Assembly (NCBI GenBank): GCA_913043255.1
Contig: CAJWLK010000008.1
Location: forward strand, 49,195-113,194
From: an uncultured Gemmatimonadota bacterium
Lineage (GTDB): Bacteria > Gemmatimonadota > Gemmatimonadetes > Palauibacterales > Palauibacteraceae
Length of the DNA stretch: 64,000 nt
Reading direction: 5' to 3'
Shown here: positions 56,511 to 64,000 of the stretch, in pieces
Layout: the number at the start of each line of letters is the position of its first letter
How positions within the stretch are numbered: the stretch's first letter is position 1
Notes under the pieces: generated by a model
Told to the model about the DNA's origin: nothing
The model's input: only the letters and a program-made list of their open reading frames with translations
Database searches by the model: none
Made by a program: the position numbers and the translations under genes

Positions 56511-59500
56511 GGGTTCGTCGAGTGGTGTCGCACGATCACCTCTCGATCCACATCAACAACTTGTGTTCGAGTCTCAGAACCGTCGGGCCAGCGCACGATA
56601 ACGGCGAGAGGGATATCAGAGAAACCAAGTGTTGGAGTTAGCTGGTCATGAGACCAATATCCGCTGCCCGACTGAACCTCATGGGCAGGGCCAAGTCCGT
56701 GCTCGTACTCAAGCCTCACCGTAGCTCCGACAGCATCTGGGTTGCCTGCCTCACCCACAAGCTGAACCCGGAGCCCTGGTTTCGCGCTTATGTTTTGGAG
56801 GAGGAGGGTTTTCGATCCGTTCTGGCCCAATACAATGTCAAGACGACCGTCGGCATTGAAGTCGCCTATGGCGAGGCCACGCCCATCCCCATAGGCAAAA
56901 ATCCCACTCCTGCTCGCTTCTATTGGATTGAGTTTTCCCGTCCCATCTCCACTTAGCAGTAACCCCCGTCCCGCATCATATCGTGGGGTCTCGAGCTTGG
57001 TGGCAAAAAAGTTGTGGGATAGGACCACATCTTGGTGACCATCACCGTCGAGGTCGGATACGTTGACTCCGAAAGAAGGGGCTCGCTGAGCAATTTCTGG
57101 AAGGGGACGCACTTCGTACCCATCGTTTCCGCTCATGAGTACCATATGTCGCAGTTCAGTCACCACGTTTCGTTCGGTACTGGTAGCAACGCCGGGAAAT
57201 AGTGATTCGATTTCGGCGACGGCATAGGATCTATGGTCTGGAGCCGAGCGTCGGATAAATGGGAGCCCTCGAGCCATCTGGGCAAGCCTCCGAACTGGTG
57301 CGCGTGATCCATCTGAGTGGATTTCAAGCTCAATAACATCATACATGCCGTTCTGATCCACATCGCCATGCAAAATCTCTGTCCCAGCCGAGGCCAACTG
57401 GGCTTCCGTATTCGTTCCCCACGCCGTAACCACTATATCTGGCTGACCGTCCTCGTTGAGATCCCCCGTGGCGATCCCATTCCACCGACCGATGAGATCG
57501 GCGAGTCCCCACTCTCGCGTCACATCGTGAAACAATCCATCGTCGTTACGGATAACCCTTATCGGTCCCCAATCGGTAGCCAACAAAAGGTCAGCGTCAC
57601 CATCCTGGTCCACATCAGAGAAAACCGCCGCTGATACGAGCATCCCGCCAAGCGCCTGAGTGTTTACGGAGTCAAGACTCCAAGATCCCCCCTCGTTCTT
57701 GAAAAACCTACTTTGAGTGGGAATGGGGTAGGCGGTTGGGATGGTGCGCCCTCCAACAAAGAGATCGAGGTCTCCATCGCCATCGTAGTCGGCGAGTGCC
57801 AGCGGGCCCGTAGTACTCGGCGCACCAGGGATAAGCTCACTTTCTTCTCTGGCACCAAGGGCAAGAACCGATGGTTGTGCTATCCCAACCTGTGGATCAT
57901 TCGACTCGTAGTTCATCACTCCCTCGATAACTAGCCCTGGGCTTCTGGGTGGTGCTGGGAGGATTGTCGTAATATCGCCAGCAGATTCAGATCCCACCAT
58001 AACGCCCTGAAGTCGGCCTTTTATGTTATCAAAACGAGTGACCTGGCCCCCCGTTCCCGTACCAACCCACAGCTCAGGATAACCATCGCGATCCTCGTCT
58101 ATCCAGCTTACACCCGGCCCCATCTGGGCCAGACGCAAAGGAAGAAGCGGCTGCCGTGTGAACTCATTGAAGAAAGTTTCATGGTGCGTATGACCCAACA
58201 TTTGTGAAACGTCTTCAAAGAGAGGATCCGGTATGGCGTTTTCTTTGGAACTCACGTTTCGGCTGGCCGTTGAGAAAACTTCGTATAGCCGACCTCCTTT
58301 AACCTCATGGATTGCGCTTACTGAGCCATCGGGCCAATCGATGTTCAGAACTCCCATAGAATCAGAGGCGGCGGCAAAGACTAATGCATCGTCCGAATCG
58401 GAGAGATAGAGCCCTCCAGCAATGACTTCATCACTCTGCATGGGGAAACCTGGCACCTCAAAGCGAACCCTAGCTCCAATCGCGCGCGAGTTTTGTCCTG
58501 TGGACCTGAGATGAATAGCTACTCGAGTCGCCGGCGACTCATTCTTCAAAATGAGAACTGGGGCATTTAAACGGTTTATAACGATGTCCGCATCGCCATC
58601 CCCATCCAAATCTCCTGCGGCGATCCCGTGCGATATGTCCTCCTCAACACCAAAACCCCAATCCTCGTTTGTGTTTCGGAAGGTGCCATCACCAGAGTTT
58701 CGGAAAACGATATTCTTTAGCGGACGCGGAGGAAATTGGAGTCGTGTCCGTCTCCAATCATCTCCGGCGGTCACTCTTTGCGTACGTTCCTGTGCATCGC
58801 CATCGAGCCAATCAAGCACAGTCCCATTACTCGTCAACAGATCCTCGAACCCATCAAGGTCGACATCGAGGAAAAGGGCTCCCCAAGTCCAACCCGAAGC
58901 AGCCAACCCAGCTTGCAAAGCGATCTCGGAAAAAGTTCCATCTCCGCGATTCATCTGGAGCGTGTTGCGCTTAACCTGTGGGCGAATATTGACTTCACCC
59001 GGCTCAGCCGGGGCCAGTTCCGCCTCCGGGACCTGTGCTTTACGTTCGATCGGGTCCGGGCTCAACATCTCAGCCACAAAAAGGTCGGGCCAACTATCTC
59101 GATCTACATCGGCAACAGCAACAGCCATTGAGGCCGTACTCGTTTTCCTGATCGCGATCCGGTCAATCCAACGAAACTGACCACTGCCATCATTAATCCA
59201 TATGTGGTCGGGACTATTGATGTCATTGCATACGTAAAGATCAACATCGCCATCGAGATCCAGATCGGTAAATCGGGCGGCTAACCCCCATTCATCAGGG
59301 TCACGGGCAAGCGTATTACCCATCTCATCCCTAAACACCGAATCCGTAAATAGAACTCGGGACAACCGATCGCCGTCATTTCGATAGTACTCGTCCGGTT
59401 GTCCAAACTCCCAACGCCGCGGGTCTTCGTCCTTAAATTCAAGTCTGAAGTACTCCTCAAACTCCGGCCTAATAAAGAAGCGGTTCCCGTCTTTACCTAC

Positions 59501-60157
59501 CACCTGATCAAACTCACGATCGGCGGGGGCAAAGGTGTCGCGTACCCAACGATCCTTATAATTAGTGATATAGAGGTCTAGATCTCCATCTTTGTCAGTG
59601 TCCGCAATCGTTAGGCTATGACTTGCAAGCGGCGCCTCAAAACCTGACTGATTTGAGATGTCGGTGAACTGTCCGTCTCCATCGTTTCGAAAGAGCACGT
59701 TAGGGTCAGAGTGACGTGTCACGAGAAGATCTAAGTCGCCATCGCCATCCATGTCTGCCCACGCTGCCCCCCTCGATATACTTCCGCGGAGACCAACCCC
59801 ACCCACTTCGGTCACATCCTTGAATTGCCAGTCACCGAGATTTCGGTAAAGGACGTTTGAGCCTTCTACGCTGGTCAAATAAAGGTCAACAAGACCGTCA
59901 TCATCAAAGTCCCCCAACGCAACGCCAGACCCATTCGCCAAGATGTCGTTATCGAGCAGACTTTCTTCGGAGAACACGTTAGTGAACTCAACCCCGGTTT
60001 GGTTGGCAGAGAGCGATGTAAAGCCGGTTGGCCCTGATCCCGCGGGCGAAAGTTCTCGCCATCGATATCCAACCTCATCATGCCATTCGGGAACAGGATC
60101 ACTAGTGCAGGCCGCACAGAAAAGGACGATCGCCATCATAGAAAAACGCCGATTCAT
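56507..60157 (-). CDS. Giant VCBS/FG-GAP and ASPIC/UnbV repeat lipoprotein (CRTAC1-like), copy 2
   Basis: 1216 aa from ATG 60157 (MNRRFSMMAIVLFCAACTSD, signal with possible lipobox); GTG 60196 is an alternative. Same plan as copy 1: VCBS blades, ASPIC/UnbV (AIGARVRFEVPGFPM), a second VCBS run, and a terminal ASPIC/UnbV (AVGATVRLEYEHGLG). 14 DxDxDG-type loops (DMDGDGDLDLLV, DTDKDGDLDLYI, DYDGDGDLDLFV and others) match copy 1 in number and order. The opening YRWRELSPAGSG is close to YQWRSLNPHGSG of copy 1, so the pair arose by gene duplication and then diverged widely. Stop overlaps copy 1's start. Confidence 0.9.
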   Translation of the reverse strand: MNRRFSMMAIVLFCAACTSDPVPEWHDEVGYRWRELSPAGSGPTGFTSLSANQTGVEFTNVFSEESLLDNDILANGSGVALGDFDDDGLVDLYLTSVEGSNVLYRNLGDWQFKDVTEVGGVGLRGSISRGAAWADMDGDGDLDLLVTRHSDPNVLFRNDGDGQFTDISNQSGFEAPLASHSLTIADTDKDGDLDLYITNYKDRWVRDTFAPADREFDQVVGKDGNRFFIRPEFEEYFRLEFKDEDPRRWEFGQPDEYYRNDGDRLSRVLFTDSVFRDEMGNTLARDPDEWGLAARFTDLDLDGDVDLYVCNDINSPDHIWINDGSGQFRWIDRIAIRKTSTASMAVAVADVDRDSWPDLFVAEMLSPDPIERKAQVPEAELAPAEPGEVNIRPQVKRNTLQMNRGDGTFSEIALQAGLAASGWTWGALFLDVDLDGFEDLLTSNGTVLDWLDGDAQERTQRVTAGDDWRRTRLQFPPRPLKNIVFRNSGDGTFRNTNEDWGFGVEEDISHGIAAGDLDGDGDADIVINRLNAPVLILKNESPATRVAIHLRSTGQNSRAIGARVRFEVPGFPMQSDEVIAGGLYLSDSDDALVFAAASDSMGVLNIDWPDGSVSAIHEVKGGRLYEVFSTASRNVSSKENAIPDPLFEDVSQMLGHTHHETFFNEFTRQPLLPLRLAQMGPGVSWIDEDRDGYPELWVGTGTGGQVTRFDNIKGRLQGVMVGSESAGDITTILPAPPRSPGLVIEGVMNYESNDPQVGIAQPSVLALGAREESELIPGAPSTTGPLALADYDGDGDLDLFVGGRTIPTAYPIPTQSRFFKNEGGSWSLDSVNTQALGGMLVSAAVFSDVDQDGDADLLLATDWGPIRVIRNDDGLFHDVTREWGLADLIGRWNGIATGDLNEDGQPDIVVTAWGTNTEAQLASAGTEILHGDVDQNGMYDVIELEIHSDGSRAPVRRLAQMARGLPFIRRSAPDHRSYAVAEIESLFPGVATSTERNVVTELRHMVLMSGNDGYEVRPLPEIAQRAPSFGVNVSDLDGDGHQDVVLSHNFFATKLETPRYDAGRGLLLSGDGTGKLNPIEASRSGIFAYGDGRGLAIGDFNADGRLDIVLGQNGSKTLLLQNISAKPGLRVQLVGEAGNPDAVGATVRLEYEHGLGPAHEVQSGSGYWSHDQLTPTLGFSDIPLAVIVRWPDGSETRTQVVDVDREVIVRHHSTNP

Positions 60158-60241
60158 ACTGCTCTGCGACCACTGCTCATCAAGCGGTTTCAGCACATGT
60201 CTTAGGATCGTAAAGAGCCCCCTACCCTTCCTCCTCGTGCG

Positions 60242-62728
60242 TTATCGCTTTGTATCGTATCCCGTCCCAATCACACGATCGAAGAGTTCGTAGATCCGTC
60301 GATATTCATCCGTCCACGACGCAGGCTCTGTGAAACCGTGATTCTCGACTGGGTACGATGCTAACTCCCAATTATCTTTACCGAGCTCAATTAGACGTTG
60401 TGTGAGTCGAACAATATCCGAGAAGTGAACGTTCGTGTCGTACATTCCATGGGCCATCAACAGATGACCACGCAGGCCTTCCGCAAAATAAATTGGGGAA
60501 GATTGACGATACGCTTCTTCATCTTCATGCGGAGGATTGAGGATCCTGGCCGTATATCCGTGGTTGTAGTGTGCCCAGTCGGTCACAGCCCGTAGCGCGG
60601 CGCCCGCCTCGAACACCTCAGGTTCAGTGAAGAGTGCCATTAGAGTGATGAACCCTCCGTACGACCCTCCATAGACTCCCAACCTGTCGGCATTCACACC
60701 CTCATGATCGACGAGATATTGAGCCCCATCGACCTGGTCAGAGAGATCCCAACCACCCATGTGTCGATAAATCGCCGTTCGCCAGTCGCGACCATACCCA
60801 GCAGAACCTCGATAGTCGATATCAAGTACAGTGTAGCCTTGTGCCGCGAGGAAGTGGTGAAACATGTACTCGCGGTAATAGTTCGACCACCAATTATGCA
60901 CGTTGTGCATGTAACCCGCCCCGTGAACGAACACGACTCCCGCGCCGTTCGACTCGACACCGAAGTCGCTCGACCGATAGATCCGAGCTGGCACAGCGGT
61001 TCCATCTCGTGCTTCAAAATGAATGATCTCCGGCTTTAGCCAGGGAAAACCAAGCCAGTCGTTGGTCGGCGATGTTGTGACCGGGCTGAGATCTGCCCCA
61101 GGACGTACATCCGCAAGAGAGAGCTCAGGTGGCCGATTGGAGGACGAGTGAATAACAGCGAACCGGCGACCGTCTGGTGCAGGGGTGACCGTGAATGACC
61201 CTGTTCCCTCAAGAAGTTGGACGCGACCCGAACCATCAAAGTCCATCCGCCAAGGGTGCTGATCAAACGGCGACAATTCACTCGTCTGGAGAAGAAATGC
61301 ATCCCAACCGTTTGGGATGGAAACGTTGAGAACCTCCCAGTCACCGCCAGTCAGGGCTTTCTTATTCTGACCATCCGCATCGACCGCATATAAGTGGGCG
61401 TACCCAGTTTCCTCGCTGACATACCACGCGCGGGGAGGCGCACTCGAAGTGTGCGATGGAAGCCAACCAATACATCCAGCATCCCCACGGAAACCCAAGC
61501 AGGGCCCGCCTATCCAAGCTTCATCCTGCATCGTCGCAAGGCGCGTCAGTTCGCCGCTTGCAGTTTCTAGCGCATAGACCCTCCACTCATTGTAATCATC
61601 GTCCAAGGCAGAGAAGAGTCCGTGTGACCCAGAGTCGTTCCACGCAACAAAATTCGCAAAAGCCAGCCCAGGTTCAGTTTCCTCTTCGCCCGTTGACGTC
61701 TCCGCAACTTGTGTCAGGTCAAGCCACGTCATCTCGCCCGTTTTAACGTCCACGACCCCGACACGCGACTGGGATTGTTCGTCCCCAACCTTGGGGCGCA
61801 TCTCCGTATTTTCGGTGTAACCGGACTGCGTGACCCAAAGAGGGATATCCGTCCGCTCTCCCGTTGATCCTCCTTTGACCGCTGTGACTGCAACAAAGCG
61901 CCCGGTGGGATCTGCCACTAGCGCCCGCGCATTCTCACCCTGCGAGAGGTGCACAGGCTGAGGAGTTCCCTTTTCCCGTCGCTCGTTGCGGGCTTCCCGT
62001 CGCTCGTTTCGGAGTTCTTGGACTTGAATATGCTCAAAGAGCTCTGTCTGCTGTTCTTCGAGGAAGAGCTTATGCCCTTCTAGTTCAGCGTCCTCAGGCT
62101 TCTCTGGACCTGTCACAAAGGTGAGTTGGCGAACACTCGCATCTTCAATGTCGAAGGCGAACAGATTCTGGCCTCGCCGGAAAAATATGGAGGCACCATC
62201 ACCAGAGAATGAGGGAGCTGTCTCAGCACCTTCGGTGTAAGTCAAACGCCGCACACTCTGCGTGGATCGCTCAATCAGGAACAAGTCCCCTTGGCTCGAA
62301 ACTGTCCGCCAAAGTCCATCGGGGGATACACCAGCAGGGCTTCCTCTTTGTCCGAAAGAACTTCCGGCCAAAATTGGCGCTAGTGCATCTTCCATTTCTT
62401 CATCGACACGCTCCGGCTCTCCACCAGAGCTATGCACTCGATAAAGCTCTCGCTCGGCGTGCCAGTCATGACCACCAGGTAGCCACCGGAAATACACCCA
62501 CTCCCCATCGTCCGACCACCGCACATTAGTGGGTGACTGCCCGATGTGCTCTGGCCCGCGCATGATCGATTCAATCGTGAGCGGAAACGCGTTATTACTC
62601 ATCACTTCCGGCTCAAAGTTCGCTTTCGTTACGCTTTGCGCACTGAGCGAAGGAGATTGATTTGTAATGAACGCGGCCACGACTACTAAGACCGTTACTA
62701 CGACCATGCGGGGGATTCCGGATCTCAT
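60242..62728 (-). CDS. S9-family prolyl oligopeptidase/dipeptidyl-peptidase-like exported peptidase
   Basis: 828 aa. Signal peptide (MVVVTVLVVVAAFITNQSPSLSAQ), then a WD/beta-propeller gate (SPTNVRWSDDGEWVYFRW, GDASIFFRRGQNLFAFDI-like blades) and a C-terminal alpha/beta hydrolase. Catalytic triad: Ser in YGGSYGGFITL (about 690), Asp in HGMYDTNVHF and His in VENHGFTEP. A charged helix with repeated RNERREA (about 250-265) is inserted in the propeller. ATG 62728 has GAGAGG 5 nt upstream; the longer frame to 62773 is rejected. Probably degrades peptides in the periplasm. Confidence 0.93.
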   Translation of the reverse strand: MRSGIPRMVVVTVLVVVAAFITNQSPSLSAQSVTKANFEPEVMSNNAFPLTIESIMRGPEHIGQSPTNVRWSDDGEWVYFRWLPGGHDWHAERELYRVHSSGGEPERVDEEMEDALAPILAGSSFGQRGSPAGVSPDGLWRTVSSQGDLFLIERSTQSVRRLTYTEGAETAPSFSGDGASIFFRRGQNLFAFDIEDASVRQLTFVTGPEKPEDAELEGHKLFLEEQQTELFEHIQVQELRNERREARNERREKGTPQPVHLSQGENARALVADPTGRFVAVTAVKGGSTGERTDIPLWVTQSGYTENTEMRPKVGDEQSQSRVGVVDVKTGEMTWLDLTQVAETSTGEEETEPGLAFANFVAWNDSGSHGLFSALDDDYNEWRVYALETASGELTRLATMQDEAWIGGPCLGFRGDAGCIGWLPSHTSSAPPRAWYVSEETGYAHLYAVDADGQNKKALTGGDWEVLNVSIPNGWDAFLLQTSELSPFDQHPWRMDFDGSGRVQLLEGTGSFTVTPAPDGRRFAVIHSSSNRPPELSLADVRPGADLSPVTTSPTNDWLGFPWLKPEIIHFEARDGTAVPARIYRSSDFGVESNGAGVVFVHGAGYMHNVHNWWSNYYREYMFHHFLAAQGYTVLDIDYRGSAGYGRDWRTAIYRHMGGWDLSDQVDGAQYLVDHEGVNADRLGVYGGSYGGFITLMALFTEPEVFEAGAALRAVTDWAHYNHGYTARILNPPHEDEEAYRQSSPIYFAEGLRGHLLMAHGMYDTNVHFSDIVRLTQRLIELGKDNWELASYPVENHGFTEPASWTDEYRRIYELFDRVIGTGYDTKR

Positions 62729-62912
62729 GTCTACCTCTCTTATCTCCGTCAATCGTGAGGGATACCCATCCACCGTTGTTCGACCGTGCCTAACGAACGG
62801 TGTCTTGATACGCTATGAAACTAACGAGTGGCGAGCCCATGAGCAGGAGACCGAATTATTTCTACGGCATCCGCCAGCACCGAAGCTAATACCCACTACA
62901 CGGGCATTTATT

Positions 62913-63446
62913 TCACCTGCCAAGGCTGATTGAAGCGCCCACCATCAAACTTACAAATGTCGGTGTGAGGGGGGCCGCAGGTGACGCGGACACGTAACGA
63001 CCTTCGGCCCATACGCTCATGATCCCACCGATCGCTACGTTGAGACCGCCACCTGCTTGGTAACCGAAACTCGTCTTAGAAGTTTCACTTGAACTAAGTC
63101 GGAGCATGCCGACACCTCCAAAAAGGAATGGCTGAGGTCCACCCTCTTCTCCGAACGTCGTTTCCGCATACGCCATGAGACCGTTTATGTTCTTAGAAGG
63201 CCCATTGCCGCTACCACTTGGCTTACCATACAGACCTTCCGCCCCAACTGATAAGGCGCCCCCTCCGACGGGAAACATGATCCCGGTGACCGCCACAAAA
63301 CCTGGATCTGCTGTAAGGTCAAATTCACTGACGGGGAAGAGTGCGCCCCCTCCTCCGTAAAGAAGTGCCTGTGCTTGGACAACTCCTGGAGCCATCGAGG
63401 CCAAAACGGTGATCAAAGCTATGTTTCGAATCGAAGATCTCAGCAT
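62913..63446 (-). CDS. Porin-like/opacity-type outer-membrane beta-barrel protein
   Basis: 177 aa. Signal peptide (NIALITVLASMAPGVVQA, cleavage after QA), then Gly-rich amphipathic strands: ALLYGGGGALFPV, GGALSVGAEGLYG, PFLFGGVGMLRLS, FGYQAGGGLNVAIGG and a last strand SLMVGASISLGR. Length and pattern fit an 8-strand outer-membrane protein. Ligand or role unknown. ATG start with AGGGAG 6-7 nt upstream. Confidence 0.8.
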   Translation of the reverse strand: MLRSSIRNIALITVLASMAPGVVQAQALLYGGGGALFPVSEFDLTADPGFVAVTGIMFPVGGGALSVGAEGLYGKPSGSGNGPSKNINGLMAYAETTFGEEGGPQPFLFGGVGMLRLSSSETSKTSFGYQAGGGLNVAIGGIMSVWAEGRYVSASPAAPLTPTFVSLMVGASISLGR

Positions 63447-63485
63447 CAGTCATCTCCCTAAAGAATTAACTAGTCCGTCTATAGT

Positions 63486-63491
63486 CTTATA
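63486..63491 (-). promoter_or_regulatory. Possible -10 element of the porin-like gene
   Basis: TATAAG on the minus strand, about 40 nt before the start codon of the barrel gene, preceded by TG (extended -10 type). A good -35 is not evident. Confidence 0.3.
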
Positions 63492-63650
63492 CCAATTGTA
63501 CTGAAAAAGTAACGTCCAACGATCAAGGTCTGAAACATTCTGCTATGTCAGTCTGGTCCAAGCACCCAGAAGTATGCTGTACCAGAACTGCCACCGAAAC
63601 AGCTTGCGCAGGGTCAGAGGCAACTCTACCGTCCTCTCCCAATCTCCTGC

Positions 63651-63724
63651 GCGCCCGTAGCTCAATTGGATAGAGCATCTGACTTCGGATCAGAAGGCTG
63701 GGGGTTCGAGTCCCTCCGGGCGTA
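63651..63724 (+). tRNA. tRNA-Arg(TCG)
   Basis: 74 nt. Acceptor GCGCCCG pairs with CGGGCGT; D arm TAGCTCAATTGGATAGAGCA; anticodon stem TCTGA/TCAGA with loop CTTCGGA giving anticodon TCG (63685-63687), reading CGA; T arm GGGGGTTCGAGTCCCTC; discriminator A. CCA is not encoded directly (ATCCA follows). A repeat-rich gene-free tail lies downstream. Confidence 0.96.
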
Positions 63725-63761
63725 TCCATATTCATAGCAACACTTTACTGCATTACGTGTC

Positions 63762-63778
63762 CCTCGATTTGCCTCGAT
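63762..63778. repeat. Direct repeat CCTCGAT x2
   Basis: CCTCGAT at 63762-63768 and 63772-63778, separated by 3 nt, 38 nt behind the tRNA-Arg. Confidence 0.5.
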
Positions 63779-63798
63779 ATCGGTAGACATTTTTTCTC

Positions 63799-63820
63799 AA
63801 GTACTCAGCTAAGTACTCAG
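63799..63820. repeat. Direct repeat AAGTACTCAG x2
   Basis: AAGTACTCAG at 63799-63808 and 63811-63820, separated by CT (period 12). Could be a paired protein-binding site. Confidence 0.6.
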
Positions 63821-63855
63821 AACCGGAGCAAAAACTGGGGTGAAATCGAGCCTGA

Positions 63856-63891
63856 TATGCCCCCCCCACTTCATCCCCGGCGGGGGGCATA
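63856..63891. repeat. Inverted repeat TATGCCCCCC/GGGGGGCATA
   Basis: Perfect 10-bp arms (63856-63865 and 63882-63891) around a 16-nt loop. Strong hairpin in RNA or single-stranded DNA; no T-run follows on either strand, so it is not a typical terminator. Confidence 0.6.
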
Positions 63892-64000
63892 CTGGTGCTA
63901 GTCAACACACACCGACCCCCGTTTCTGTCTGAAGCGACCCCCAGTACCCCCGCACCCCCCCCCTTTCCGAGGCAGGAGTCCCGTTTATCATTAAACAGAA

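Larger units (their letters stand above)
63725..64000. other. Gene-free, repeat-rich tail downstream of tRNA-Arg
   Basis: No ORF of note on either strand to the end of the window. Contains paired direct repeats (CCTCGAT twice, AAGTACTCAG twice), a 10-bp inverted repeat with C/G runs, and a C-rich tract. Layout beside a tRNA 3' end is reminiscent of an integration site, but no integrase gene is visible here. Confidence 0.5.

Overview
The window is one dense stretch of chromosome from a Gram-negative (diderm) bacterium at roughly 50 % GC. Outer-membrane biogenesis genes (Lgt, a TamA/BamA-type Omp85 protein, TamB), many predicted lipoproteins and two small beta-barrel proteins point to an outer membrane. 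Large VCBS/ASPIC-UnbV lipoproteins, M16, M30-like and S9 peptidases, a NagZ/serine-hydrolase fusion beside a NamZ (DUF1343) protein, and an ECF-type sigma/anti-sigma pair suggest an environmental, probably marine, heterotroph of the Gemmatimonadota or a nearby group. That placement is inference from gene content and is not certain.

Layout: 1-2482 (+) holds a 5'-truncated aldehyde dehydrogenase and mmsA. 2529-12144 (-) holds a dimethylformamidase-like exported protein, uvrA, a sodium:solute symporter and a NagZ/serine-hydrolase fusion; the last two, with the divergent namZ-like gene (12143-13450, +), form a probable muropeptide-salvage locus. 13495-36597 (-) is an almost unbroken run of 21 genes, read from an EF-G-like GTPase through yebC, ruvCAB, queA, tgt, yajC, def, fmt, a ThiE/TenI protein, thiS, thiG, rsmB, a PASTA protein, a small membrane protein, tsaD, lgt, a TamA-like Omp85 gene, tamB and a DAGK-type lipid kinase. 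A good promoter stands in front of its first gene. 36771-45377 (-) runs from an ECF sigma factor and its zinc-finger anti-sigma through holA, a SPOR protein, mutS, a TonB-C protein, ddl and a rhomboid protease. 45498-48753 (-) holds a Nudix hydrolase and an M16 peptidase pair, followed by rnpB (RNase P RNA). 49346-52737 (+) is an M30-like lipoprotein peptidase with a beta-barrel partner. 52779-63446 (-) contains two giant tandem VCBS/ASPIC lipoproteins, an S9 peptidase and a porin-like barrel. The window ends with tRNA-Arg(TCG) and a gene-free tail of repeats, an inverted repeat and a G-quadruplex-prone C-rich tract.

The most unusual signal concerns translation starts. Genes here are often coupled through NTGA stop-start overlaps: ATGA for mutS, the PASTA gene and the 52039 barrel gene; GTGA for ruvA, tgt and the 56510 lipoprotein. 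In four places (symporter, TamA-like, tamB, ruvC) the overlap is CTGA and the in-frame CTG is the best start. For ruvC the evidence is strongest: the catalytic Asp of the GIDPG motif lies upstream of every ATG, GTG or TTG at the gene's 5' end, and starting at the CTG gives a normal 174-residue protein with the expected spacing of active-site residues.

No insertion sequence, phage gene, CRISPR array or toxin-antitoxin pair was seen.
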